A stretch of DNA of 64,000 bases, taken from Maricaulis maris MCS10. Lineage in GTDB: Bacteria > Pseudomonadota > Alphaproteobacteria > Caulobacterales > Maricaulaceae. The stretch lies in the NCBI RefSeq assembly GCF_000014745.1, contig NC_008347.1, positions 806,001 through 870,000 of the forward strand, written 5' to 3'. Below are positions 14,893 through 24,593 of this stretch, in pieces. Positions within the stretch are counted from its first letter, which is position 1, and the number at the start of each line of letters is the position of its first letter. The position numbers were made by a program, and so were the translations under genes. A model generated the notes under the pieces. The model saw only the letters and a program-made list of their open reading frames with translations, was not told where the DNA came from and made no database searches.

Positions 14893-16983
14893 TCAGCGAC
14901 CTTCGCGCCACCAGCCCAGCCCCAGCATGGTCAGGATCAGCATGACCAGCAGCAGTCCCGGCAATAGCGGGATTCGCGTCGAGGCGCGCACGACATAGCG
15001 TTCATTGCGCTGCAGGCCGAGCCAGCTGCGTCCGGCCTGATCGGCACTGGCGCGGGTGCGGCGCAGCCCGGGCAGGGCGGCGTCCGGGCCGTCACCAATC
15101 GCGAATAGACCGCCGCCGGTTGCTTCGACAAAGGGATCCAGCACATCCGCTATCGGTCGCAGATCGGCATATTCCAACGGATTGATCGGACCCAGGGCGG
15201 CCACGGTGGTGAGATCACCAGAGCGAAGTCGAACGAGGCCCGAGCCGCTGGCCGGGACGCGGGCGGCGAAATGCCCGGGCTCACCCTCGGCCTCGGTCAT
15301 TGTGACAACGTCCTGGCGACCGTCGGGCCAGGTCAGTTGCAAGGGTGGCGGGGTGTCGGCCAAGGTGACGCGATTGATCTGAAGCTCGCCATCGGTGGCA
15401 AAGGCCGTCAGGCGTTCCTCGTCCAGTTCCGGTTCCCGCATCAACCAATGGGCGACCCGGCGGAACATCTCGGCATAGGGACCACCGCCTTCAAAGCCGC
15501 GCGACCACAACCAGGTCTGGTCGGACATGACGATCGCGGCCCGTCCCTGGCCCGAGCGTTGGACGACCAGCAGCGGATTGCCATCTGGCGTTTGCAGCAG
15601 CGTCTCGCCGCCAAGGGCCGTGCCGTGGATATGGCGCAACCAGCGACCCCATTGCGGCGTTTCTCCACCACCGGCCAGGCCGGCCGTCACAGGGTGACGC
15701 AAGCCGGTGTCGGTCGGCTCGGGCGTGAACGGGGTTTCAGTGATGTATCCGGTCGGGCGAACCGGCAGGACAGCCGCCAGCGGCGTGCGGTAAAGGCTCG
15801 GTGCCCCGGCAAAGGGTGGACCGGCGGTGACCAGTAGCGCGCCACCGTTTTCGACGTAGCGGGCGATATAGTCGAAATAGAGCGGCGGCATGATATTGCG
15901 ACGGCGATAGCGGTCGAAGATCACCAGGTCGAACTCGCTCAGGCGTTCAACGAACAGCTCCTGCACCGGAAAGCCGATCAGGGCCAGCTCGTCGACCGGG
16001 GTCGAGTCGCGACGGTCCGGTGGTCTCAGAATGGTGAAATGGACCAGGTCAACCGACGGGTCGGACTTCAACAGGTCGCGCCAGGCGCGGGCTCCGTTAT
16101 GGGGTTCACCGGTGACCAGCAAGACCCGCAAACGGTCGCGCACACCGCTGACCGAGACCGCGGCGCGGTTGTTGATCAGTGACAATTCCTGCGGTCCGGC
16201 CTCGACCTCGGCTTCGATGACATTCTGGCCGCGGCGCTCGACCGGAACCTCGACCCGTGTCGAACGACCGATCTCGATCGGGAAGACTTGCGGGTCGCCG
16301 CCCTCAAAGCGGAAGGCGACGGCGGCCGTGCCCTGCATGGCGTCATCCTCGACCCGGATCACGAAGGCGACGGTCTGGCCGACAATGCCGTAGCGCGGCG
16401 CTTCCTCGATCACCAGGCGGCGGTCGCCGGCAGAGCGGTCACCGGTCATGACATGGTGGATCGGGGCGTCGACATTGATCGCATCGGCGTCCAGTGGTGC
16501 GTCATGCACCTGGCCATCGGTGACCAGCACGACACCGGCCAGCCGGTCCGGCGGCGCGCTCGCCAGGGCGGCATTGACGCCATCGAACAACATGGTGCCG
16601 TCGGCGGTCTCGCCGGCTTCGACCTCGATCAGATCGAGCAGGGGGTCGTTTTCGGCTTCGCGGCGCAGTGCCTGGGCCATTTCCTCTGCCGCCTCGCGAC
16701 GACCGCCGACCGTCATCGACGCGGAGGTGTCGGTGACCAGCACGGCGACATCCGGCAGCGGGTCACGCTCTTCCTCGACCAGCGAGGGATTGGCCAGCAC
16801 CAGGGCGATCAGGCCGACGGCCAGCGTGCGCCAGATCCAGCCGGACAGTTTCTGGGCGCCGCCAGCGGCAATCGCCAACAGGGCAATGCCTGTCAGGCCG
16901 CCAATCACGGTCCAGGGCAGCAAGGGTGCAAAATCCAGCGCCGAAACGGTCGCACTCAGCGGCAGGCTCACGGGCGCACTCAT
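14893..16983 (-). CDS. VWA-domain, glutamine-amidotransferase-like membrane protein of the MoxR cluster
   Basis: 696 residues: two N-terminal membrane segments (about 23-42 and 51-67), a VWA-like domain starting VAVLVTDTSASM (MIDAS D85, S87, S89), beta-rich domain, a GATase1-like/DUF1355-type region (about 280-520, LLVTGEPHNGARAWRDLL and DLVIFDRYRRR) and a C-terminal anchor (LPGLLLVMLILTMLGLGWW). It starts 4 bases inside the end of the DUF4159 gene. Together with MoxR, DUF58 and DUF4159 proteins it probably forms a membrane chaperone or stress-tolerance complex (BatABD-like); the true role in alphaproteobacteria is unknown. Confidence 0.8.
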   Translation of the reverse strand: MSAPVSLPLSATVSALDFAPLLPWTVIGGLTGIALLAIAAGGAQKLSGWIWRTLAVGLIALVLANPSLVEEERDPLPDVAVLVTDTSASMTVGGRREAAEEMAQALRREAENDPLLDLIEVEAGETADGTMLFDGVNAALASAPPDRLAGVVLVTDGQVHDAPLDADAINVDAPIHHVMTGDRSAGDRRLVIEEAPRYGIVGQTVAFVIRVEDDAMQGTAAVAFRFEGGDPQVFPIEIGRSTRVEVPVERRGQNVIEAEVEAGPQELSLINNRAAVSVSGVRDRLRVLLVTGEPHNGARAWRDLLKSDPSVDLVHFTILRPPDRRDSTPVDELALIGFPVQELFVERLSEFDLVIFDRYRRRNIMPPLYFDYIARYVENGGALLVTAGPPFAGAPSLYRTPLAAVLPVRPTGYITETPFTPEPTDTGLRHPVTAGLAGGGETPQWGRWLRHIHGTALGGETLLQTPDGNPLLVVQRSGQGRAAIVMSDQTWLWSRGFEGGGPYAEMFRRVAHWLMREPELDEERLTAFATDGELQINRVTLADTPPPLQLTWPDGRQDVVTMTEAEGEPGHFAARVPASGSGLVRLRSGDLTTVAALGPINPLEYADLRPIADVLDPFVEATGGGLFAIGDGPDAALPGLRRTRASADQAGRSWLGLQRNERYVVRASTRIPLLPGLLLVMLILTMLGLGWWREGR

Positions 16984-19724
16984 TGTCCAAGCCTTTCCAG
17001 GATGTCGGGGACATGGACCTGGTCGGCCTTGTAGTTTCCGGTCAGCGCGTACATGGCGATATTGACGCCGAAGCGGATCGCCAGCTCGCGCTGACGGTCG
17101 CCGCCTTCGATCGGTGCCGCGGCACCGCCGCTCTCGCCACGCGCCCAGGCCGTGGCCCAGTCATGCGAGCCGATGATCACGCCGGACGTACCATCGCGCG
17201 AGGCACCGTCCGGATTGGCCTCAACCCAGACCGGCGCGCCGGAATAGCGGCCGGGGAATTCCTGCAGCAGGTAGAAGGCGCGGGTCAGGACATGGTCGCC
17301 GGGGATCTGCGACAGGGCGGGCACATCGATGCTGTCGAGCACATTGACCAGTCCGGGGTGAGGGGTGCCGGCGCGCAACATGGCGATATCGGCATCCTGG
17401 GTGTCGAAGATGATCAACCCGCCAGCAGCCAGGTAGGCGGCAACCCGGCTGGAGGCCTGGTCACTCAACGGGCCGGCATCACGGGTCACCGGCCAGTACA
17501 GCATCGGAAAGAAGATCAGCTCGTCAGTATTCACATTCACGGCAAGGGGCGGTTCCGGCTCCATTGCGCTGCGCCGGAAAATCTCTTGCGACAGGCCGGT
17601 CAGTCCGGCCCGGCTGCGATTATCGATGGTCGCATCGCCGGTGGTGACATAGCCAAATCGCAGGGTCAGCGCCGCTTGCATCATCTCTTCGCTCAACGCG
17701 GCCCGCTCCGGCGCTGGCGCGACGTCCTGGGCCTGCGCTGGCGGCGAGGCCAGCGGCGTGAGACCCAGCGCCAGCACCATTGCTGCGGCAGCGCCGCCCA
17801 GCCGCATGGGCAGGCGGCCGGCCAGACCCAGCGCAATCAAGACGTCGAGGGTCAGCATGATCAGGGCCGCAGCCAGCAGGGCAGCGTCGAAATGGCGGGC
17901 GCGCGGCCCGTCGAGGCCGGCAAAACTGGCACCGGGCAGGTCGCGGGGCAGGGGATCCATACGGGTGTCCGGTCCGATGACATTGAGGGCGCTGGCGGCA
18001 GAGCCGAGACGATAGAGGCCGGCAGGCGCGACGGGTGAGGCAGCGGTGGTATCGAAATTGGCGGCGGGAACCGGGCGGGCGCTGATTGGTGCGGCGACCA
18101 ATTGTCCCTCGGCATCGAGGGCGCGATCCAGAACCCAGGCGCCATTGCCGGGCACGGTCGCATTGCCGCCCTGCGACAGGCCCATCAGCCGTTGCAGCAT
18201 GCGCGGGAAGAGGCCCGACAGGGGCAGGTCTGACCAGTCCGGGCTGGCGGTGACATGGAACAATACGATCCAGCCGCGGGCGCGGCGTTCGGCGGTGACC
18301 AGCGGCGTGCCGTCTTCAAGACGCGCCCAGACCCGGTCCGGCGTCGCGCTGCCAGGTTGGGCGAGGACCTGGCGGTCGATGGTGGCGGTGCTGTCGGCGG
18401 GCAGGCCGGCAAAGGGTGAGGTGTCAGGGAAGGCGGCGATGCGTTGCGGCTCATCCCAGTTCAGCGACCCGCCAAACAGGCGTCCACCCTCGCGCAGGAT
18501 GACCGGCAAAAGCGCGTCGCCCTGCGCTGCGAGGCGTGGTCCGGCAAAGCGGATCAATACGCCGCCCTCATTGATGAAGTCGGCAATACGCTCATCGTCC
18601 GAGCGGGCGCTGTCCGTCATCACCAGGACCGAGACGTTCTCGGCCAGCAGGGCGTCGAGATCGCCATCGATCAATTGGGCATGCGGGCCGAGGGCGCTGC
18701 GGACATAATGGAGGTCGGAGAGGAGCGGCTGGCCCTCATCGCTTTCCAGCGTGATCAGGCCGACCCGCGGACGCTGCCACTGATCACCCAGAAGGCGCAC
18801 CGAAGCGGCCGAAGCCGTGCCGTCGAGGCGCAGGCTGACAATGCGGTTACGCAGGTCGAGCGGCAGCGAGATGTCGGTGCTCGCGACTCCCTCGCCGGCG
18901 GCAAAGCTGATATCGCTGCGGGCAATCGCCCGGCCGTCATTGCCCAGTGCGGTGACGGCGACCGTGCGCGGGAAGTCGCGTCCGGCGCGCATGACCGAGA
19001 CGGTCAGCCCGTCGGCAGCGGGTTGTGGCGCGGCAAGACCCAGCGGGGCACGGCCGGAATCCGGCTCGATCACGGTCAGGTCACCCAGAGACGAGAGTGC
19101 GCGGGACAGCTCGCCGGCATCGCGACTGTCGACGCCATCGCTCAGCCAGGTGACGGCCATCTGCCCGTCCAGTGAACCGGAGGAACGTGCGTCGGCGATC
19201 CGGTCGGCGGTGGCGCCGCGATTGGCGGGCCAGGCTTGCGGTTCGGCACTTTCGAGCTGGCGTCGGGCATCGTCGGCATTGCCAAGACGCAAGGCCGGCG
19301 CGGCCTGGCCAGTGGGCGCAGTCGTGACCAGCGCGACGGCGCGTCCGCCGCGATCGGCGGCATCGATCAGACGCTCGGCTTCCTGGCGCATGTCCGGCCA
19401 GGCGGCGGCGCTGGCCCAGCCAGTATCCATCACGATCAGGGCCGGTCGGGTTTCTTCCTCGACATTCGGCGGCGTCCAGACGGGACGGGCCAGGGCGATG
19501 ATCACCAGGGCGGCGATCAGCAGGCGGAACAGGATCAGCCACCAGGGCGCGTGTTGCGGGGTCTCGGCATCATCCGGCGCGCCCAGCAATAGTCGCAGGG
19601 GCGGAAAGATCGCCCGCTTGGGCGCTGGTGGCGTGGCGCGCAGCAACAGCCACAACAGCGGCAGAGCGACGAGGCCGGCCAGCGCCAAGGGAGCGCCGAA
19701 GGAAAGGGGGCCGAGTGCAAACAT
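16980..19724 (-). CDS. DUF4159 / BatA-like membrane protein
   Basis: 914 residues. N-terminal BatA-type membrane region (MFALGPLSFGAPLALAGLVA and a second helix at about 55-75), a long periplasmic VWA-like/GATase-like section, two more helices (about 640-690) and a C-terminal DUF4159 domain (about 700-914, RFGYVTTGDATIDNRSRAGL, FDTQDAD, VIIGSHDWATAWA). ATG 19724 lies 4 bases after the DUF58 stop with GAGGGAAG inside the end of that gene; a longer in-frame start would overlap DUF58. It is part of the four-gene MoxR operon. Confidence 0.82.
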   Translation of the reverse strand: MFALGPLSFGAPLALAGLVALPLLWLLLRATPPAPKRAIFPPLRLLLGAPDDAETPQHAPWWLILFRLLIAALVIIALARPVWTPPNVEEETRPALIVMDTGWASAAAWPDMRQEAERLIDAADRGGRAVALVTTAPTGQAAPALRLGNADDARRQLESAEPQAWPANRGATADRIADARSSGSLDGQMAVTWLSDGVDSRDAGELSRALSSLGDLTVIEPDSGRAPLGLAAPQPAADGLTVSVMRAGRDFPRTVAVTALGNDGRAIARSDISFAAGEGVASTDISLPLDLRNRIVSLRLDGTASAASVRLLGDQWQRPRVGLITLESDEGQPLLSDLHYVRSALGPHAQLIDGDLDALLAENVSVLVMTDSARSDDERIADFINEGGVLIRFAGPRLAAQGDALLPVILREGGRLFGGSLNWDEPQRIAAFPDTSPFAGLPADSTATIDRQVLAQPGSATPDRVWARLEDGTPLVTAERRARGWIVLFHVTASPDWSDLPLSGLFPRMLQRLMGLSQGGNATVPGNGAWVLDRALDAEGQLVAAPISARPVPAANFDTTAASPVAPAGLYRLGSAASALNVIGPDTRMDPLPRDLPGASFAGLDGPRARHFDAALLAAALIMLTLDVLIALGLAGRLPMRLGGAAAAMVLALGLTPLASPPAQAQDVAPAPERAALSEEMMQAALTLRFGYVTTGDATIDNRSRAGLTGLSQEIFRRSAMEPEPPLAVNVNTDELIFFPMLYWPVTRDAGPLSDQASSRVAAYLAAGGLIIFDTQDADIAMLRAGTPHPGLVNVLDSIDVPALSQIPGDHVLTRAFYLLQEFPGRYSGAPVWVEANPDGASRDGTSGVIIGSHDWATAWARGESGGAAAPIEGGDRQRELAIRFGVNIAMYALTGNYKADQVHVPDILERLGQ

Positions 19725-19728
19725 CAGG

Positions 19729-20628
19729 TCAGACTTCCCTCGCAAGGGCGCGGTAGAGGGCCAGAACGGCGCTGGTCGCCGGCCGGTCGGTGCGATGGGT
19801 CACCAGGGTCCAGCCATATTGACGGGCCAGATCGCCGAGACGGGCGCCATGCTCGGCCCAGCGCTGGCGGTAGGCAGAGCGGGCTTCCTCGGCACGACCG
19901 AACAGCAGGCTGTCGCCGCCGCCTGGATGCTCGAACCGGGTGCGGCCGGCATAGGGAAAGTCTTCTTCCGCCGGGTCGATCACGCGCAGCATGACGCCTT
20001 GCGCTTCCATGGCAGCAAAGCGCGACAGGCGGGCGGTCCAGGTCTCGATCGGATCGAGGAAGTCGCTGGCCAGCACGACACGGCCAAAGCGGGAAATATT
20101 CGGGGCTTCAACCGAAGCCGCATCGCCGGGACCCAGTGCCAGTCGGCGTGAGGCGCGTTCCAGTCCCAGGGCGCCGGTGCGGGCAATCGCCGACTCGCCG
20201 AGCACGCTGACCCGCTCACCGCCCTGGGTGAGCAGGGCCGCGACGGCGATCTGGCAGACCGCGGCACGGTCGACCTTGGCGCCGTGATTGCGGCTGGATG
20301 TATAGCGCATCGAGGCCGAGCCATCGCGCCACAGCCAGATCGTATTGGCCGCTTCCCACTCATTCTGGCGCACGAACAGCTGGTCGGAACGGGCCGACTG
20401 GCGCCAGTCGATGGCCTGGCGACCATCTTCGGGGCGGTGGTGACGATACTGCCAGAAGGTTTCGCCAATGCCCGAGCGGCGACGCCCGTGCACGCCCTGG
20501 GCGACCGTCGCGGCAATGCGATCGGCCTCGGCGAGGAGTGATGGCAGGCTGGCTGCCGCATCCTCGCCCTCATGGCGCAACGAGACGACACGTGCCTCGT
20601 CCTGACGATTGCCGCCACCCTGGCTCAT
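19729..20628 (-). CDS. DUF58 domain protein
   Basis: 299-residue cytoplasmic protein with the DUF58 core motif YRHHRPEDGRQAIDWRQSAR and a following VWA-like segment (TIWLWRDGSASMRY, the MIDAS-like SASM). DUF58 proteins nearly always sit beside MoxR ATPases and are likely their adaptors. It starts 2 bases after the MoxR stop. No membrane helix, so it probably links the ATPase to the membrane proteins encoded downstream. Confidence 0.9.
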   Translation of the reverse strand: MSQGGGNRQDEARVVSLRHEGEDAAASLPSLLAEADRIAATVAQGVHGRRRSGIGETFWQYRHHRPEDGRQAIDWRQSARSDQLFVRQNEWEAANTIWLWRDGSASMRYTSSRNHGAKVDRAAVCQIAVAALLTQGGERVSVLGESAIARTGALGLERASRRLALGPGDAASVEAPNISRFGRVVLASDFLDPIETWTARLSRFAAMEAQGVMLRVIDPAEEDFPYAGRTRFEHPGGGDSLLFGRAEEARSAYRQRWAEHGARLGDLARQYGWTLVTHRTDRPATSAVLALYRALAREV

Positions 20629-20630
20629 GA

Positions 20631-21629
<999 letters not shown>

Positions 21630-21711
21630 CGTCCTACATTCCTCCGCGATACAGATGATCTATAAAGCCATTTGGCGCGACGCAGCATGGCGTTGCGCAG
21701 ATAAGGTGTCC

Positions 21712-22281
21712 ATGCCCGGAACGTCCCAATCCCGTGATCCGATGCAGTCGCTGCTGAAGGCCGCCCGCGAAGCGGGCAGCGGCCTGCCGCCGGTCGAGCG
21801 CTGGCATCCCGAATATTGCGGCGAGATGGACCTCGTCATCAAGCGCGACGGGTCGTGGTGGCATGAAGGTGTACGCATCACGCGCGACCGTCTTATACGG
21901 CTGTTTGCCACAATCTTGCGGAAAGATGACGACGGCGTTCATTATCTCGTGACGCCGGTCGAAAAGATCGGCATCGAGGTCGAGGTCGCGCCCTTCCTGG
22001 CGGTGCGAGTCGATGCCGTCGGCGAAGGCCGAGACCAGTCGCTGATATTTCGCACCAATATGGACGAGCTGACCGAAGCCGGTCCGGATCATCCCATCTC
22101 CGTGACGGTCGATCCCGACAGCGGCGAGCCGACGCCGCTGGTGCATGTGCGTGGCCGGTTGCAGGCCCTGATGACCCGGCCTGTCTTTTACGAACTCGCC
22201 GAACTGGCGGTCGAGCATGAGGGCGTTACCGGCGTGTGGAGTGGCGGCCTGTTCTTCTCGCTGGGGCAGGCTGATGGATGA
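21712..22281 (+). CDS. DUF1285 domain protein
   Basis: 189-residue cytoplasmic protein of the DUF1285 family, typical of alphaproteobacteria and pseudomonads. The segments PVERWHPEYCGEMDLVIKRD, GSWWHEGVRITR and LFATILRKDDDG are characteristic. Function is unknown. ATG 21712 is preferred over longer in-frame starts that overlap moxR. It ends by overlapping the NUDIX gene start by 8 bases and forms an operon with it and the genes to cca. Confidence 0.85.
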   Translation: MPGTSQSRDPMQSLLKAAREAGSGLPPVERWHPEYCGEMDLVIKRDGSWWHEGVRITRDRLIRLFATILRKDDDGVHYLVTPVEKIGIEVEVAPFLAVRVDAVGEGRDQSLIFRTNMDELTEAGPDHPISVTVDPDSGEPTPLVHVRGRLQALMTRPVFYELAELAVEHEGVTGVWSGGLFFSLGQADG

Positions 22282-22906
22282 GGGCGGGGCGCTGGTCGCC
22301 CGTTTGCGCGATTGCCTCGACCCGGTCGACGGACCGGACCTGCAGCCTCGCCAGGGCGACGGCTTTCTGGACGGCAAGGCACCGCCGCCATCGCCGGAGT
22401 TCGCCGGTGTGGAAATCCGGACCGCCGCGGTGATTGCGCCGCTGATCCTGCATGATGGTCCGCCGCGCCTTCTGCTGACCGAGCGGGCCTCGCACCTGCC
22501 GCGCCATGCCGGCCAGATCAGCTTTCCCGGCGGGCGCATCGATCCGGGTGGAGAGACGGCGGCCGAGGCAGCGGTACGTGAGCTCGAGGAAGAGGTCGGC
22601 ATCGCTCGGGCCCACGTCGAGCTGGTCGGCCGGTTTGACAGCTATGCCACGGTGACCGGCTATCACGTCACACCCTTTGTCGGTGTCATCCGGCCCGGTT
22701 ACACGCTGCGACCTGATCCGGGCGAAGTCGCCGATGTATTCGAAACACCGTTCGATTTCCTGATGGACCCGGCCAATCACCAGCGTCATTCGCGCGAATG
22801 GCAGGGCCATGTGCGGCATTATTATGCGATGCCCTGGAACGAGCGCTATATCTGGGGAGCAACGGCAGGCATGCTTAAATCCCTGCACGATCGGCTATAT
22901 GGTTGA
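22274..22906 (+). CDS. NUDIX hydrolase, CoA pyrophosphatase-like
   Basis: 210-residue NUDIX enzyme that probably splits CoA or its derivatives, like NudL/NUDT7. NUDIX core: PGGRIDPGGETAAEAAVREL then EEEVGI, with the CoA-type ISFPGG entry (HAGQISFPGGRID) and the RASHLPRHAGQ signature upstream. ATG 22274 overlaps the DUF1285 stop by 8 bases, so translation is coupled. Substrate remains an inference from the motif. Confidence 0.85.
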   Translation: MDEGGALVARLRDCLDPVDGPDLQPRQGDGFLDGKAPPPSPEFAGVEIRTAAVIAPLILHDGPPRLLLTERASHLPRHAGQISFPGGRIDPGGETAAEAAVRELEEEVGIARAHVELVGRFDSYATVTGYHVTPFVGVIRPGYTLRPDPGEVADVFETPFDFLMDPANHQRHSREWQGHVRHYYAMPWNERYIWGATAGMLKSLHDRLYG

Positions 22907-22909
22907 ATC

Positions 22910-23263
22910 ATGATCCGCGTCACGCTTTTTGAAATCGGCTCCTTCCTTCTGCCCTTCGTGCTGTTCATGATCTGGCGGCGCCTGTCGAGCCGTGCGCCCG
23001 ATGCCGGACGCATGCCGACCTTGCGCCTGGCGGCAGCCGGCGCGGCAAGTGCGATTGTCATGATGCTGGTCCTGATTGTGCTCGACGCCAACCGGGCCGG
23101 CCATGCGGGCGAGCGCTATGTGCCGCCGCAAAATGTCGATGGCCGCATCATCCCCGGTCATTTCGTCCCGGCGGACGATGACGTCGATGAGGACGATGGC
23201 GACGATGGTGATGGCGGTGATGATGAGCCGTCCACAGGTGGCGGCGCAGACGATCCTCAATGA
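22910..23263 (+). CDS. Small membrane protein with highly acidic tail (DUF6111-like)
   Basis: 117 residues: hydrophobic N-terminus (MIRVTLFEIGSFLLPFVLFM, about 4-21) and second helix (about 41-62), then a short conserved stretch (YVPPQNVDGRIIPGHFVP) and a strongly acidic C-terminus rich in Asp and Gly. It resembles the DUF6111 family of alphaproteobacteria. It lies 3 bases after the NUDIX gene and overlaps the cca start by 4 bases. Function unknown. Confidence 0.75.
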   Translation: MIRVTLFEIGSFLLPFVLFMIWRRLSSRAPDAGRMPTLRLAAAGAASAIVMMLVLIVLDANRAGHAGERYVPPQNVDGRIIPGHFVPADDDVDEDDGDDGDGGDDEPSTGGGADDPQ

Positions 23264-24519
23264 CGGCGAAGCCCTCAATGACGGCGCAGAGACTTGATCC
23301 GGCCCGGCATGGCTGGTTGACGGATCCGGCCACGGTCCGGGTCATGGCCGCTCTTGCCGCTGCCGGCCAGGGCGAGTCCCGTTTCGTTGGCGGTTGCGTG
23401 CGCAATGCGCTGCTGGGCGAGCCGGTCGCCGATATCGACATTGCCACCCAGCTCGATCCCGACCAGGTCATCGCCGCTGCCAAGGCGGCCGGGCTGAAGC
23501 CGGTGCCGACTGGCAAGGCGCATGGCACGATCACCGTGGTCTGTGACGGCCAGCCCTTCGAGGTCACCAGCCTGCGCCGCGATGTCGCCACTGATGGCCG
23601 TCGTGCCGTGGTGAGCTTCACCCGGGACTGGGCCGAGGACGCCAAGCGTCGCGATTTTCGCCTCAACGCCCTCTACGCGGATGCTGACGGGACGGTTTTT
23701 GATCCGACCGGCGGTTTGAAAGATGTGGAAAACCGGCGCTTCGTCTTCGTCGGAGACCCCGAAATGCGCATTCGAGAGGACTATTTGCGCATCCTGCGCC
23801 TGTTCCGCTTTGAAGCCTGGTATGGGCGGGGCGCGCCGGACGAGGCAGCGATGGCCGCTGTCCTCAAGCACAGGGAAGGCCTGCATAAATTATCCGTCGA
23901 GCGGGTCTGGGCAGAGCTGAAAAAGCTGCTGGCAGCACAGGATCCGCTCGCTGCCGTTACAGCGATGCGCGAGTCCGGTCTGCTGGATATGATCCTCGGA
24001 GTGAACGGATCATTAAGAGTCCTGAGCGGTATCATTGCGCAAGATGTAGAATACGGATTAGCGCCCGATTCGATGTTGCGATTTGCGGCGCTCGCCGATG
24101 GCGGACCGGAAAGGATCAGGACCATGGCAGCGAAGATGAAAATGTCGAAAGCAGAAGCCGGCCGGCTCGAGGGCGCGGTCAATCCCGTCGCCCGCGAGGA
24201 CGTCCGCAAGGCCTGGTCGGACTCGGCCGCCGCCGAACGCGCCATCATGGCGCTGGGGGCGCGGGCCTTCGAGGACCAGGTGCGGCTGGAAGCGGCTGGC
24301 GAGGTAGCCCCGCCGCCGCGCGACTGGACCCTGCTGGCGCAATTCGCCCGCGAATGGAAAGAGCCGGAATTCCCGGTCAAGGGCGGCGATCTCATCCTGC
24401 TGGGCTATGAGCCCGGCCCGATGCTGGGTGACGCGCTGGACGAACTCAAGGCGCTCTGGATCGCCGACCGGTTCGAGCCGACCAAGGAAGAGCTGATCGC
24501 CAGGCTGACCAAGCACTAG
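23260..24519 (+). CDS. CCA tRNA nucleotidyltransferase
   Basis: Adds or repairs the 3' CCA end of tRNA. 419 residues from ATG 23260, class II nucleotidyltransferase fold: head domain with VGGCVRNALLGEPVADIDIA (catalytic DID), RRDFRLNALYAD and LRILRLFRFEAWYGRG, then the RNA-binding region and a C-terminal tail. Two starts fit, ATG 23260 (ATGA overlap with the upstream stop) and ATG 23278, because a 14-base segment (CCTCAATGACGGCG) occurs twice 18 bases apart. The ATGA overlap favours the first. Closed by the terminator at 24543. Confidence 0.9.
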   Translation: MTAKPSMTAQRLDPARHGWLTDPATVRVMAALAAAGQGESRFVGGCVRNALLGEPVADIDIATQLDPDQVIAAAKAAGLKPVPTGKAHGTITVVCDGQPFEVTSLRRDVATDGRRAVVSFTRDWAEDAKRRDFRLNALYADADGTVFDPTGGLKDVENRRFVFVGDPEMRIREDYLRILRLFRFEAWYGRGAPDEAAMAAVLKHREGLHKLSVERVWAELKKLLAAQDPLAAVTAMRESGLLDMILGVNGSLRVLSGIIAQDVEYGLAPDSMLRFAALADGGPERIRTMAAKMKMSKAEAGRLEGAVNPVAREDVRKAWSDSAAAERAIMALGARAFEDQVRLEAAGEVAPPPRDWTLLAQFAREWKEPEFPVKGGDLILLGYEPGPMLGDALDELKALWIADRFEPTKEELIARLTKH

Positions 24520-24542
24520 GCATCATAACACCGACGAGATTG

Positions 24543-24573
24543 AAAAACCCCGGCCTCACAGCCGGGGTTTTTT
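24543..24573. terminator. Bidirectional Rho-independent terminator
   Basis: AAAAACCCCGGC (24543-24554), loop CTCACA, GCCGGGGTTTTTT (24561-24573). A- and T-rich flanks on each side let it end both cca (rightward) and the S41 peptidase gene (leftward), which converge here. Confidence 0.95.
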
Positions 24574-24593
24574 CTGTTCTTGTGATGCCCTGA

